A DNA stretch of 64,000 nucleotides from an uncultured Lachnospiraceae bacterium. GTDB taxonomy: Bacteria; Bacillota; Clostridia; Lachnospirales; Lachnospiraceae. The notes under the pieces were generated by a model. It saw nothing but the letters and a program-made list of their open reading frames with translations. It did not search any database and had not been told where the DNA came from. The stretch spans positions 24,163 through 88,162 of the forward strand of contig CANQVH010000005.1 of assembly GCA_947627245.1 (NCBI GenBank), written 5' to 3'. Shown here piece after piece: positions 8,993-18,140 of this stretch. The position numbers and the translations under genes were made by a program. The first letter of the stretch is position 1. Each line of letters starts with the position of its first letter.

Positions 8993-10287
8993 TGGATACA
9001 GCTAATGCAATAGAAGTTCAAAATGTTTCTAAGAGCTTTAAAGTATATTTTGATAAAGGTCATACAATCAAAGAACATGTAGTATCAAGCAAAAGGAGAC
9101 GATATGAGAATCGAGTTGTTTTGAAAGACATCAGTTTTTCTGTAAAACAAGGTGAGGCTGTTGGATTGATTGGGCATAATGGTTGTGGGAAGAGCACCAC
9201 TCTTAAATTATTGACTAAGATTATGTATCCTGATAGTGGAATGATTAAGATGAAGGGCAGAGTTTCAAGTCTTATCGAGCTTGGAGCAGGATTTCATCCT
9301 GATATGAGCGGCCGTGAGAATATTTATATTAATGCTTCAATCTTCGGATTGGGGAAAAAGGAAATAGATCAACGTCTGGATGATATCATTGCCTTTTCGG
9401 AATTGGAAGAATTCATTGACAATCCAGTCAGGACATATTCGTCAGGAATGTACATGCGCTTGGCTTTTTCTGTTGCTATTAATGTTGATGCAGATATATT
9501 GCTAATTGATGAGATTTTAGCTGTTGGTGATGTAAATTTCCAGGCAAAATGCTTCGATCGATTAAGAGAGATTAAAGCCCAAGGGACAACAATTGTGATT
9601 GTATCGCATTCTTTAGGCCAGATTGAGCAGATATGTGATAGATCTATTTGGATACATGATGGATTAATTAAAGCAGAAGGTTTGCCAAGAGATATACATC
9701 CAATGTATTTGAGTCTTATGGGTGAACGCAGGCAAGAGATTGCAAAGAGAATGATTGTAAGAGAAAAAAAACAAATAAAAGATGAAATGAACGAGGAAGT
9801 TCAGGAAATAAGTGAAATAGAGCCTTTGAATGGATCCAATGTGGGGAAGACTAAAGATGATAAACGGTGGGGAAACGGGAATGCGAGACTTCAATATATA
9901 TATATATTGGATTCGAAAGGCCAGGAACAGACAGTTTTTAGAACGGGTGAGGATATCCAGATTAAATTGATATATAAAGTAAATAAACCTGTTAAAGATG
10001 CTGTGTTTGGAATAAGCATATTTCGAAGTGATGGGTTGCTGTGTTATGGTACAAATACTAAAATTGAAAGATTTGATATATTTGATTTAAAAAAAGATAG
10101 TGAGGTTTGGTTTGACTTGAATAATTTCAGTTTGTTGCCGGGTGAATATTCAGTAGATGTATCAATACTTTGCGGAGATGGAATCTCAGTAGATTTTTAT
10201 AGAGAAGCAATTCATTTTGAGATGATGTCGGAGATAAGTGATATGGGAGTAATGCGTGCACAGCATATATGGCATATGAATCCCTGA
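8989..10287 (+). CDS. wzt: ABC transporter ATPase for polysaccharide export, with carbohydrate-binding tail (Wzt)
   Basis: A protein of 432 residues from ATG 8989; the adjacent ATG 8992, seven bases after GGAGG, is equally possible. The Walker A motif GHNGCGKST is at residues 62-70, the signature YSSGMYMRLAF at 150-160 and Walker B ILLIDE at 170-175. The first 250 residues are a TagH/Wzt-type ATPase. Residues about 290-432 form an extra beta-rich domain (LQYIYILDSKGQ ... FRTGEDIQIKLIY ... SLLPGEYSVDVSI), which in Wzt proteins recognises the finished non-reducing end of the chain. This implies end-modified export, consistent with the methyltransferase gene that follows. Confidence 0.93.
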   Translation: MMDTANAIEVQNVSKSFKVYFDKGHTIKEHVVSSKRRRYENRVVLKDISFSVKQGEAVGLIGHNGCGKSTTLKLLTKIMYPDSGMIKMKGRVSSLIELGAGFHPDMSGRENIYINASIFGLGKKEIDQRLDDIIAFSELEEFIDNPVRTYSSGMYMRLAFSVAINVDADILLIDEILAVGDVNFQAKCFDRLREIKAQGTTIVIVSHSLGQIEQICDRSIWIHDGLIKAEGLPRDIHPMYLSLMGERRQEIAKRMIVREKKQIKDEMNEEVQEISEIEPLNGSNVGKTKDDKRWGNGNARLQYIYILDSKGQEQTVFRTGEDIQIKLIYKVNKPVKDAVFGISIFRSDGLLCYGTNTKIERFDIFDLKKDSEVWFDLNNFSLLPGEYSVDVSILCGDGISVDFYREAIHFEMMSEISDMGVMRAQHIWHMNP

Positions 10288-10304
10288 TTTTTTGGAGGTA
10301 GAAA

Positions 10305-11354
10305 ATGAGCAGTATGGACAATTTGTTTGATGAAATTAAACGCAATTTAGCAGAAGCAGATCAGGTAAAAAAGGTAGATAATATAGGAATAGCTACACAG
10401 AAACGACCGCATGGTTTTTTTATATTTATTAAAAAATTGATTTTAAAGTCTATAAAGTGGGCGATTTTGCCAAATCAGAATTTACAAACTCATTATAACG
10501 AGGAGATTCTTAAATCAGCAGTAATGATAGAGAATTATTTAGAAAAGAATATAGAGAATATAGAGAGTTTGCGAAAGCAGATTTTGCTACTTGAAAAAAA
10601 GGCCAATATTTTAAAAACATATACTGATTATGTAATGGAAAAATTAGGAGTCAATTGTGATCTGGCATTATTACAAGATGTAAATTTCGACTATTTTAAA
10701 TTTGAAAATAAGATGAGAGGGAGCAGGGATGTCATTAAAAAGAGCCAGGAAGTGTATGTGCATTATTTTAAAGAAAATGGCGGAGCTGTGGTATTGGATT
10801 TAGGTTGTGGTAGGGGAGAGTTTCTGGAACTAATGTATGATAATGGTATAAAGGCTCAAGGGACGGATGTATATAAACCCTTTGTTGACTATTGTGTTAG
10901 ACGCGGATTTAATGTAGAATGTTCTAATGCGCTGACATATTTGAGTGCTTTTCCGGATACATCAGTTGGCGGAATATTTATGGGGCAAGTGGTTGAACAT
11001 GTTGGCAAGGATTATTTAATTGCACTTGTAAATATGGCATACAATAAATTAAAACCAGGATGTTTTTTAATTCTGGAAACTCCAAACCCACAGTCGCTCT
11101 CCACATATAAAGATTTTTATTCTGATGTATCACATAGCACGCCGATACATTTTGAGTATTTAAAAGAACTATTTCAGCAAGTAGGGTTTGAACATATTGA
11201 GCGATTTGAGAATCCATTTGCCTTCTGTGATAACTCGTTAGTTTTATTGGAGGGAGAGCAGATCGATAATTTAAAAGAGTTTAACGATGGAATAAAAATA
11301 GCGAATGAGTTGATTTTTGGCTGTAGAGACTATACTTTAATTGCCAGAAAATGA
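10305..11354 (+). CDS. SAM-dependent class I methyltransferase with N-terminal coiled-coil domain
   Basis: A protein of 349 residues. SAM motif I, VVLDLGCGRGEFLEL, is at residues 162-176, followed by the acidic TDVY at 187-190, and GQVVEHVGKDYL plus LKPGCFLILETPNP further on. Residues 39-105 hold a basic helix and a coiled coil like those in the small protein encoded at 5891. Lying directly after wzm/wzt, it is a good candidate for capping or decorating the polysaccharide by O-methylation, which in ABC-dependent systems can set chain length. The acceptor is not predictable. Confidence 0.82.
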   Translation: MSSMDNLFDEIKRNLAEADQVKKVDNIGIATQKRPHGFFIFIKKLILKSIKWAILPNQNLQTHYNEEILKSAVMIENYLEKNIENIESLRKQILLLEKKANILKTYTDYVMEKLGVNCDLALLQDVNFDYFKFENKMRGSRDVIKKSQEVYVHYFKENGGAVVLDLGCGRGEFLELMYDNGIKAQGTDVYKPFVDYCVRRGFNVECSNALTYLSAFPDTSVGGIFMGQVVEHVGKDYLIALVNMAYNKLKPGCFLILETPNPQSLSTYKDFYSDVSHSTPIHFEYLKELFQQVGFEHIERFENPFAFCDNSLVLLEGEQIDNLKEFNDGIKIANELIFGCRDYTLIARK

Positions 11355-12424
11355 TGCCAGGAAGAGAAGTGGGAATATTGAGAAAAAAGAAAATTGGGGT
11401 TTTATGTGCAAAGGTGCCATTTATTAGAGGGGGAGCTGAATTACATGTCGGAAGTTTGGTCTCGCAATTAAATATTCGGGGGTTTGATGCAGAATTAATT
11501 ACGATACCTTATAAATGGTATCCGGAATATTCATTGTACGATTCTATGCTTGCATGGAGAATGTTGGATTTTTCGAATGGGAGTGATATGGAAAAGGACT
11601 TATTAATCCCAACAAAATTTCCTTCTTATGGAGTAAAGCATGACAATAAGATCGCATGGGTGATACACCAATTTCGCCAGGTGTACGATTTGTATGAGAG
11701 TACGTATGGGTATGCTGCACTTCCAGAAGGAGAGCGAATTAGAAATAATGTAATGAAATATGACAATATTACTTTAAGTGAGTGTAAAAAGATATTTTCT
11801 AATTCAAAGACAGTGGAGGAAAGAACAAAAAGATACAATGGATTAGATTGTGAAGCTCTGTATCATCCACCAAGCCTTGTTGGTAAGTATTATAGTGAAT
11901 CATATAGTGACTATATTTTGTCTGTAGGTAGGCTCGACAAGCTGAAGAGAAATGATTTGCTTATAAGATCAATGTGCTATTGTGACTCTAAAATAAAGGC
12001 TATAATAGCAGGAAGAGGATATGAAATGCAAAGGCTTAAGCAACTTGCAGAGGAGTATGGAGTGGCTGAGCGGATTAAGTTTTTAGGATATGTTCCTGAT
12101 GAAAAGTTACTTGAACTTTATGCAAATGCGTTTGCTGTTTTCTTTGCACCAGTGGATGAAGACTACGGATACATTACGCTGGAGGCATTTTTATCACATA
12201 AGCCTGTTATTACTGCAACAGATTCAGGGGGAGTTTTGGAATTTGTTGAAGATGATGCTAATGGATATATTTGTGAGCCTAAGTCGGAGGCTATTGGAAA
12301 TAGAATAAATGAGCTTTACCATAGTAGGAGAAAATGCAAGGAGTTTGGGGAGATGGGGTATATGGCGGTGAAAGATATTTCTTGGGATCACGTGATAGAT
12401 CTTTTGACGGAATCAATCAGGTAA
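11351..12424 (+). CDS. GT4-family glycosyltransferase
   Basis: A protein of up to 357 residues. The ATGATG at 11351 overlaps the previous stop but has no good ribosome site; a TTG at 11378 after GTGGGAAT is an alternative start. The GT4 features are intact: IGVLCAKVPFIRGGAELH at the N-terminus, ILSVGRLDKLKRNDLLIRS for donor binding, LGYVPDEKLLELYANA and the FAPVDEDYGYITLEAFLSHKP block carrying the E...E residues. It is clearly homologous to the next gene along its length, which points to a tandem duplication. Confidence 0.82.
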   Translation: MMPGREVGILRKKKIGVLCAKVPFIRGGAELHVGSLVSQLNIRGFDAELITIPYKWYPEYSLYDSMLAWRMLDFSNGSDMEKDLLIPTKFPSYGVKHDNKIAWVIHQFRQVYDLYESTYGYAALPEGERIRNNVMKYDNITLSECKKIFSNSKTVEERTKRYNGLDCEALYHPPSLVGKYYSESYSDYILSVGRLDKLKRNDLLIRSMCYCDSKIKAIIAGRGYEMQRLKQLAEEYGVAERIKFLGYVPDEKLLELYANAFAVFFAPVDEDYGYITLEAFLSHKPVITATDSGGVLEFVEDDANGYICEPKSEAIGNRINELYHSRRKCKEFGEMGYMAVKDISWDHVIDLLTESIR

Positions 12425-12456
12425 ATTTTCTGTAAGCAGTCGGGAGGAGCGAGAAA

Positions 12457-13494
12457 TTGAAGCGTCGTGGAAGAGTGGCAATTCTTCAGACTATGAGGTC
12501 AAAGATTAGCGTAGAAGAAAATACAATAATAGATAATCTAATTAAGAATTTGAAGTTATATGGATTTGAAACGGAATTGATTTCGCTTCCGTTTCATACG
12601 CACACGCAACGTGCGTTATATAATAGTATGCTGTTGTGGAAATTGATTGATTTGCAAGAAAGCGACGGAACGAAAATAGATCTCATTATTTCCACAAGTT
12701 TCCCGAATTTCGGACTTGAGCATTCAAATAAAGTATGCTGGCTATTAGGATGTTCTCCGATAATGAATAATGTGGAGAGTAAAAAGGAGAAAATATATGA
12801 CGAAGAGACTTTGCGTAGGATGAGGAATTACGGATATGTAGCATTAAAAAACTGTAATCGTGTTTATGCACGTACTGATAAGATATGTTCTCTTGTAAAA
12901 ACGCAAAGTGATATACCCTGTGTTCCGTTATACCATCCACCTCGACTGGAGGGACAATATTTTTGTGACACATACGATGATTATATTTTAGTTGATATAT
13001 GTAACTGTATAGAAACAGATGTAAGATTTATAATACGCGCTACGGCTAAATTTGATTTACATATTAATGTGAAAATAATATGTGAAAAGAAGCATGATGA
13101 AATATATGCTGCAGAAATACAAAATTGCGGGGTTAGTGATAGAATATTTTTCTATGCTGATGTCAGTGATGAAGAGATATTATGTTTGTATTCGAAAGCG
13201 TATGCAGTTATTACGTTTGAAGATTACAATAGATATCCAGAAAGCATGCTGGAAGCATTTATGTCTCAAAAACCTGTGATTTCTGTTGGAGCTATAGAAG
13301 ATATGCCATCTTTTTTTGAAGCAGATTATAATGGATTTTTCTGCGAACGGGATGGAGAAAAGTTTGTAGAGTGTGTTAATTTATTGTTTCATGATAAACA
13401 GAAATGTAAAAGAATGGGAACTGAGGGTTATCAAAAAGTAAAAAGTATTTCTTGGGATGTAGTAATAAACTCATTGACAAATTTGAACTATTAA
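12457..13494 (+). CDS. diverged GT4-like paralogue of the preceding gene
   Basis: A protein of 345 residues with a TTG start seven bases after GGGAGGAG. It aligns with the preceding protein throughout: YNSMLLWKLIDL matches YDSMLAWRMLDF, PLYHPPRLEGQYF matches ALYHPPSLVGKYY, and FFEADYNGFFCER matches the equivalent C-terminal block. The motif that should read SVGRLDKLKRNDLL is replaced by a sequence starting VDICNCIETDVRF, and the glycine- and proline-rich N-terminal loop is lost. It may therefore be catalytically dead or act as a partner subunit of its paralogue. The frame is intact and the ribosome site is good, so it is not simply decayed. Confidence 0.68.
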   Translation: MKRRGRVAILQTMRSKISVEENTIIDNLIKNLKLYGFETELISLPFHTHTQRALYNSMLLWKLIDLQESDGTKIDLIISTSFPNFGLEHSNKVCWLLGCSPIMNNVESKKEKIYDEETLRRMRNYGYVALKNCNRVYARTDKICSLVKTQSDIPCVPLYHPPRLEGQYFCDTYDDYILVDICNCIETDVRFIIRATAKFDLHINVKIICEKKHDEIYAAEIQNCGVSDRIFFYADVSDEEILCLYSKAYAVITFEDYNRYPESMLEAFMSQKPVISVGAIEDMPSFFEADYNGFFCERDGEKFVECVNLLFHDKQKCKRMGTEGYQKVKSISWDVVINSLTNLNY

Positions 13495-13504
13495 GGAGAG
13501 AAAA

Positions 13505-14821
13505 ATGAAAATAGCTTATTTATCTCCGTTGACTCCGGAACGATCAGGCATTGCTGATTTTAGTGAAGAACTTGTACAAAAGTTGAATAATTATGTTGAC
13601 ATAGATTTATTTTACAATGATATCCCAGATAATCCGGATATATTTTGGAAATTCACTTGTATACCTATAGAGGAATTTGATCGACAGGAGATTCGGGATC
13701 AGTATGATCTATTTGTGTATCAGTTGGGCAATAATATTGATTTTCATCGAAAAATAATGGAATATGCTTTAAAATATCCAGGTATTATTGAAGTGCATGA
13801 TTTCTGTATGTGTGATGCGGTAATTTTATTTTGTAAGAGTAAAGAGGCTTGTTTGGATTGGGTATTGAAAAGTGATGGTGAAGAGGCCAGAGCAAAATTA
13901 GATTATTTTTATACAAATGGCGGCTTGCCACCGTGGCAAGCAGACCCATGGCAAATGCCGATGCTCAGGCCATTTGTTGAAAAATCTAAAGCAGTAATTG
14001 TTCATACGAAAAAAAATAAAAAGAGAATACAAAAGCTGTGCAATGATGCTTTGATAAAAAACATAGCGCTCCATACATCGGAAATAGCTGATGATATTGA
14101 ATTGTTAAAAAAACAAGCACGAAAAAGATTGAATATTTCGGAAGATATCATGATGTTTGGAAGCTTTGGACAAGCAAGTGCTTCAAAGCGCGTTAAGGAG
14201 ATTGTAAAAGCGTTGGGCCGCTATAAGAAAGAATTTCCCAACGATGTATTTTATTATTACATTGTAGGAGAAGTGGTGAAAGAAGTTGGAATTAGTGAGT
14301 GCATAGTGGAAAACAATTTATCTGAAAATGTCAAAATATGCGGACATGTTAGTTTGGTTCAATTTGAAGAATATATGAAGGCGTGTGATTTTTGTTTGAA
14401 TTTACGTTATCCATATCGTGGAGAGACTTCAGGTAGTCTACATAGAATGTTAGGATATGGTAAAATGGCATTTGTAACAGATATTGATTCTTTTTCAGAT
14501 TATCCAGATTCTTGTACAATAAAAATTCCTTATGGAGAAAAGGAGTGTGATGCCCTTTACCAAGAGCTAAAGAAGGTACTGCAAGGGGGAACAAATTATC
14601 AAAAAATGGGCAGAAATGCATGGGAATATGCAAAGAAAAATCTTGATTTAGACAACAACACAAAAGAATATTATGCATTTTTTAGGCAATTTATTGACAT
14701 GGAAGAAAAAATAAAAGAAATAATAGACCAAGCGTATGATGTTGAATTGAGAGAAATAGGCTATAGGACGCATCTTATGAAAAAAATGAAATGGTTTGAA
14801 GATCAATATAGCATTGAATAA
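13505..14821 (+). CDS. GT4-like glycosyltransferase
   Basis: A protein of 438 residues beginning MKIAYLSPLTPERSGIADFSEEL, typical of GT4 enzymes that build mannose- or rhamnose-containing capsules. Other visible blocks are IIEVHDFCMCDAV, FGSFGQASASKRVKEIVKAL, CGHVSLVQFEEYMKACDF and LNLRYPYRGETSGSLHRMLGYG. The last replaces the usual EGFG...E motif, as seen in relatives. A charged helical tail follows residue 405. The start has AAGGAG eight bases upstream. It is the last gene of the AT-rich glycosyltransferase core before a gene-free stretch. Confidence 0.75.
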   Translation: MKIAYLSPLTPERSGIADFSEELVQKLNNYVDIDLFYNDIPDNPDIFWKFTCIPIEEFDRQEIRDQYDLFVYQLGNNIDFHRKIMEYALKYPGIIEVHDFCMCDAVILFCKSKEACLDWVLKSDGEEARAKLDYFYTNGGLPPWQADPWQMPMLRPFVEKSKAVIVHTKKNKKRIQKLCNDALIKNIALHTSEIADDIELLKKQARKRLNISEDIMMFGSFGQASASKRVKEIVKALGRYKKEFPNDVFYYYIVGEVVKEVGISECIVENNLSENVKICGHVSLVQFEEYMKACDFCLNLRYPYRGETSGSLHRMLGYGKMAFVTDIDSFSDYPDSCTIKIPYGEKECDALYQELKKVLQGGTNYQKMGRNAWEYAKKNLDLDNNTKEYYAFFRQFIDMEEKIKEIIDQAYDVELREIGYRTHLMKKMKWFEDQYSIE

Positions 14822-14940
14822 GACTTTTTCTTAAAGGAAGAAGCAGAGAGATGTAAAATAAAGTCATTTATACCTTTTGAATTTTTGATAATTGCGAGAT
14901 GAGATGTTTTTGGATTTACAGGTAATTTTCAGGAAAGCAT

Positions 14941-15084
14941 AGGGATGATCTGATACACGGAGTGAAAGATATATGTTCGTATTATGAAAGATTTTAGTGG
15001 GTGGATTTAGATGAGTGGTATATGGTTGAAGAGGTAGATATTGAAAATGCAAATAAAATCAGGAAGTATTTGAAAGGGCGATAA
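14941..15084 (+). pseudogene. possible decayed gene remnant in the 14822-15340 gap
   Basis: The gap of about 520 bp has no intact gene. Reading in the frame that ends at the TAA 15082-15084 gives protein-like sequence: RDDLIHGVKDICSYYERF, a TAG stop (14995-14997), then WVDLDEWYMVEEVDIENA and NKIRKYLKGR. The composition looks like a real C-terminus interrupted by a stop, so I read it as a gene remnant. I cannot assign a family. The rest of the gap is AT-rich with no other coding signal. Confidence 0.3.
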
Positions 15085-15240
15085 AGCAGTATAGAAATAT
15101 ATAAAAGGATTGGGTAAAAGAATTAAGAATAAATATTAGAGCACAGAATACTGAGAGATATTGTGATTTTAAATCTAATTATATGATACACGCATGTAAA
15201 CAGTGTATGTGAAAGGTATAGGATTATATAGCATTTTAGC

Positions 15241-15271
15241 AGGATCGATAAGGACGTAATAATTCGATCCT
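15241..15271. repeat. 8-bp perfect inverted repeat upstream of the membrane protein gene
   Basis: AGGATCGA (15241-15248) and TCGATCCT (15264-15271) flank 15 bases. No T-run follows, so it is not a standard terminator. It may be an operator or an mRNA hairpin about 70 bp before the next start. Confidence 0.35.
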
Positions 15272-15340
15272 AATATTATAATAAAAGATATACTTGCAAC
15301 CTTAATTATTATTTTAAGATAGTTTGAGAGGAGCATTTAG

Positions 15341-17113
15341 ATGGAGACGGGCAAGTTTGAAGTAAAGAAGAAGGGATGTTTTGGAATAATTTTTTTTGTT
15401 TTATTGACTTTTTTTATGATAGTAGTCCCTTTTTTCTCCTTAGACGGTCTTCATATGGATTTTGATACGTATCCCGGGCTGGCAGGGGACGGAGCCTCTA
15501 TGGCAATGCATATTAAGAGTATTCAGGAGAATGGATTGAGCGGGTTATATTATAATCCAAGAATCGGAGCCCCGAATAAAGGAAGCCATCTTGTTGATGC
15601 CACTGGTGTTGACTTCATGCTCGGACTTATAATTTGGTTGTTAGATAAAGTATTCCATCCAAGCACGGCAAGATTATATTATTATACATTGATATTTACC
15701 TTTGTTGCGATAGCATGGTCTATGTTTTTTTTACTGGAAAAGTTAAATATAAATGTTTTTATTAATTTTGTATTTAGTTCGTTGTATGCGCTGGGTCCCT
15801 ATCATTTTTATCGTTATCTGAGTCATTTGGCAATAGGAAATGCGTTTACAGTGCCGCTTGCAATATTGCTATGTTTGTATATAGTCGGTGCTGTAAATGA
15901 TGATACGAAAAAGAATAGGGTTCAGTATGCTATATGTGGGCTTATGGTGGGGCTTGGTTGCGCTTATTTCACTTTTTTTGCATTTATTATTATGGCAGTA
16001 GCTGTATTGATGAGATTGATTGCTTCTAAATCAATATGGCAAACTATAAATAAAATCTGGGTTTTTGCTATTACGGTGGTTGGTTTTCTTTTGTCACGCT
16101 TGCCAACTATTATTTTGAATATGGAAAAAGGGAAAAATCTGATAGCTTTTGTAAGATTGGCTGCAGAACAGGAAACATATGGGTTAAAAATAATCCAAAT
16201 GCTTTTGCCTGTTTCATATTCAAAGGTAGATTTTTTGAGGAAAATGACAGCGGATTACAACGCTTCAGGGGTACAGCTTTCAGAGAACACGGCATCAAGT
16301 TTGGGTATAATAGCTTCGGTGGGTTTTTGCGTGTTATGCGGATTGTTTTTCTATTCTTTTTTCACTAAAAAAGCCTATGAAGATTTTGGGAAATTCAATT
16401 GGATACTGGTAGACTTTTTATCGGTTGCCACATTATCTTTAGTGCTTGTGGGTAGCATAGGGGGATTTGGGGAAATCTTTAATATGATAGTTACCCCTCA
16501 AATCCGCTGTTATAACAGGGCATCAATTTGTATTACCTGCTTTGGAGTGATTATAGTGGCATACCTTGTTAACTGCTTGTACCAAAGAAAAAGAAAGATA
16601 GCTGTTGTTCTAGCTGCTGTATTATTACTGATAGGCTTATATGACCAAGTTTTAATTAAAGATGCAAAGCATGAGCAAGCTTCTATGGTGGCGCTGCAGG
16701 ATTCGTACGAAAAATTTTTTGGCAAGGTACAAACAGTGCTAGGTAATGATGCTATGGTTTATGAGTTGCCATACTTGGAATATCCTGAGGCAGGCGGTAT
16801 TAATAATCTTGCAGATGGGAAGCACTTTGCAGGTTATTTGTTTACTGACGGCATTCGCTGGAGTTATGGAGGTATAAAAGGAAGAGACAAGAGGGCAGGA
16901 AACTTGAATATAGACAACGGGATGAGTTATGCTTTTTTGAAGAGATTACGTAAAGTGGGCTTTGATGCAGTATATATTGATATGGATGGGTATGTAGAGG
17001 GAGATACATCTGTGTTGGATTTTTATTACGGAACCGGAATTGAACCGCTTGTATCGGATGATGGAAAGCTGTACCTCTGGGATATAAGAGGCTTGGAAAA
17101 TAGGGAAAACTAA
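15341..17113 (+). CDS. polytopic GT-C-like membrane protein
   Basis: A protein of 590 residues with roughly ten hydrophobic segments up to about residue 440, then a soluble domain of about 150 residues at the C-terminus. The first large extracytoplasmic loop (after FFSLDGLHMDFDTYPGLAGD) carries acidic residues, as expected of GT-C glycosyltransferases that use polyprenyl-phosphate sugars. The gene is immediately upstream of a GtrB-like GT2 gene, the usual companion that charges polyprenyl phosphate. I infer a membrane glycosyltransferase that adds a side-branch sugar outside the cytoplasm. The family is recognised by topology and context, not by a diagnostic motif. Confidence 0.6.
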   Translation: METGKFEVKKKGCFGIIFFVLLTFFMIVVPFFSLDGLHMDFDTYPGLAGDGASMAMHIKSIQENGLSGLYYNPRIGAPNKGSHLVDATGVDFMLGLIIWLLDKVFHPSTARLYYYTLIFTFVAIAWSMFFLLEKLNINVFINFVFSSLYALGPYHFYRYLSHLAIGNAFTVPLAILLCLYIVGAVNDDTKKNRVQYAICGLMVGLGCAYFTFFAFIIMAVAVLMRLIASKSIWQTINKIWVFAITVVGFLLSRLPTIILNMEKGKNLIAFVRLAAEQETYGLKIIQMLLPVSYSKVDFLRKMTADYNASGVQLSENTASSLGIIASVGFCVLCGLFFYSFFTKKAYEDFGKFNWILVDFLSVATLSLVLVGSIGGFGEIFNMIVTPQIRCYNRASICITCFGVIIVAYLVNCLYQRKRKIAVVLAAVLLLIGLYDQVLIKDAKHEQASMVALQDSYEKFFGKVQTVLGNDAMVYELPYLEYPEAGGINNLADGKHFAGYLFTDGIRWSYGGIKGRDKRAGNLNIDNGMSYAFLKRLRKVGFDAVYIDMDGYVEGDTSVLDFYYGTGIEPLVSDDGKLYLWDIRGLENREN

Positions 17114-17168
17114 ATCTGGAGATACAACTGTGAATGCAAAAAACGGAAAGTGAGGCCGGTGGTTACTT

Positions 17169-18122
17169 ATGATGCGTAGGGATATTTTATATATTGTCGT
17201 TCCGTGTTATAATGAACAGGAAGTGCTCCCTGAAACACAGAAAAGATTGACTGTCAAGATGGAAGAAATGATACAAAGACAGTTGATTTCAGAAAAAAGT
17301 CGAATAGTTTTTGTAGATGATGGATCTAGGGACTCTACGTGGGAGATTATTAAGAATTTATACGAGACAAATCCATATGTCATGGGGATCAAATCTTCCA
17401 AAAACAGAGGCCATCAGAACACGCTTTTAGAGGGACTTTTTACAGTAAAAGAGGACTGTGATATGGTTGTTTCCATGGACGCGGATCTTCAGGATGACAT
17501 TGAGGTGTTGGATAAGTTCGTCGAAAAATATTACTCAGGCTGCGATATCGTATATGGGGTGAGAAGCTCCAGAAAGAAAGATTCATGGTTTAAAAAAACT
17601 ACGGCAGAAGGTTTTTATAAAATCATGGAAGCAATGGGGGTAAATATTGTATATAATCATGCGGACTATCGTCTGATGAGCAGGAGGGCTATTCAGGAGC
17701 TGGAGGGTTTCAAAGAAGTAAATTTGTTTTTGAGAGGACTCATTCCGCTGATAGGGTTTCGGTCTGACATTGTGACTTATGAGAGAAATGAGCGCTTTGC
17801 GGGAGAATCAAAGTATCCGTTAAAGAAGATGTTATCATTTGCGGTGGATGGTATTACATCTCTCAGTGTAAAACCGATTCGACTTATTACGACGTTGGGC
17901 ATTATGTTGTTTTTTGTAAGTATTGTTATGATGGCATATTATGTAATCGGTCATTTTATGGGACGTACTATTCAGGGATGGGCGACGCTTGTTGTGTCTA
18001 TCTGGGGGATAGGCGGTCTGGAATTGCTTGCGATTGGCATTATAGGTGAATATATTGGGAAAATCTATATGGAAACAAAGCAGAGACCACGATTCATTAT
18101 AGAAGAGTATCTCCGAAAATAA
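17169..18122 (+). CDS. GtrB/DPM1-like GT2 polyprenyl-phosphate glycosyltransferase
   Basis: A protein of 317 residues. It has LYIVVPCYNEQEVLPET, FVDDGSRDSTW, NRGHQN, the catalytic DADLQDD and two C-terminal membrane helices (about residues 235-260 and 270-295) ending in IGEYIGKIYMETKQRPRF. This is the layout of bactoprenol glucosyltransferases such as GtrB, which make polyprenyl-phosphate sugar for use on the outer face of the membrane. It is strikingly similar to the protein encoded at 32741 over its whole length. GGTGG lies six bases before the ATG pair. Confidence 0.88.
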   Translation: MMRRDILYIVVPCYNEQEVLPETQKRLTVKMEEMIQRQLISEKSRIVFVDDGSRDSTWEIIKNLYETNPYVMGIKSSKNRGHQNTLLEGLFTVKEDCDMVVSMDADLQDDIEVLDKFVEKYYSGCDIVYGVRSSRKKDSWFKKTTAEGFYKIMEAMGVNIVYNHADYRLMSRRAIQELEGFKEVNLFLRGLIPLIGFRSDIVTYERNERFAGESKYPLKKMLSFAVDGITSLSVKPIRLITTLGIMLFFVSIVMMAYYVIGHFMGRTIQGWATLVVSIWGIGGLELLAIGIIGEYIGKIYMETKQRPRFIIEEYLRK

Positions 18123-18140
18123 GAATATGGGAGAATTGAG

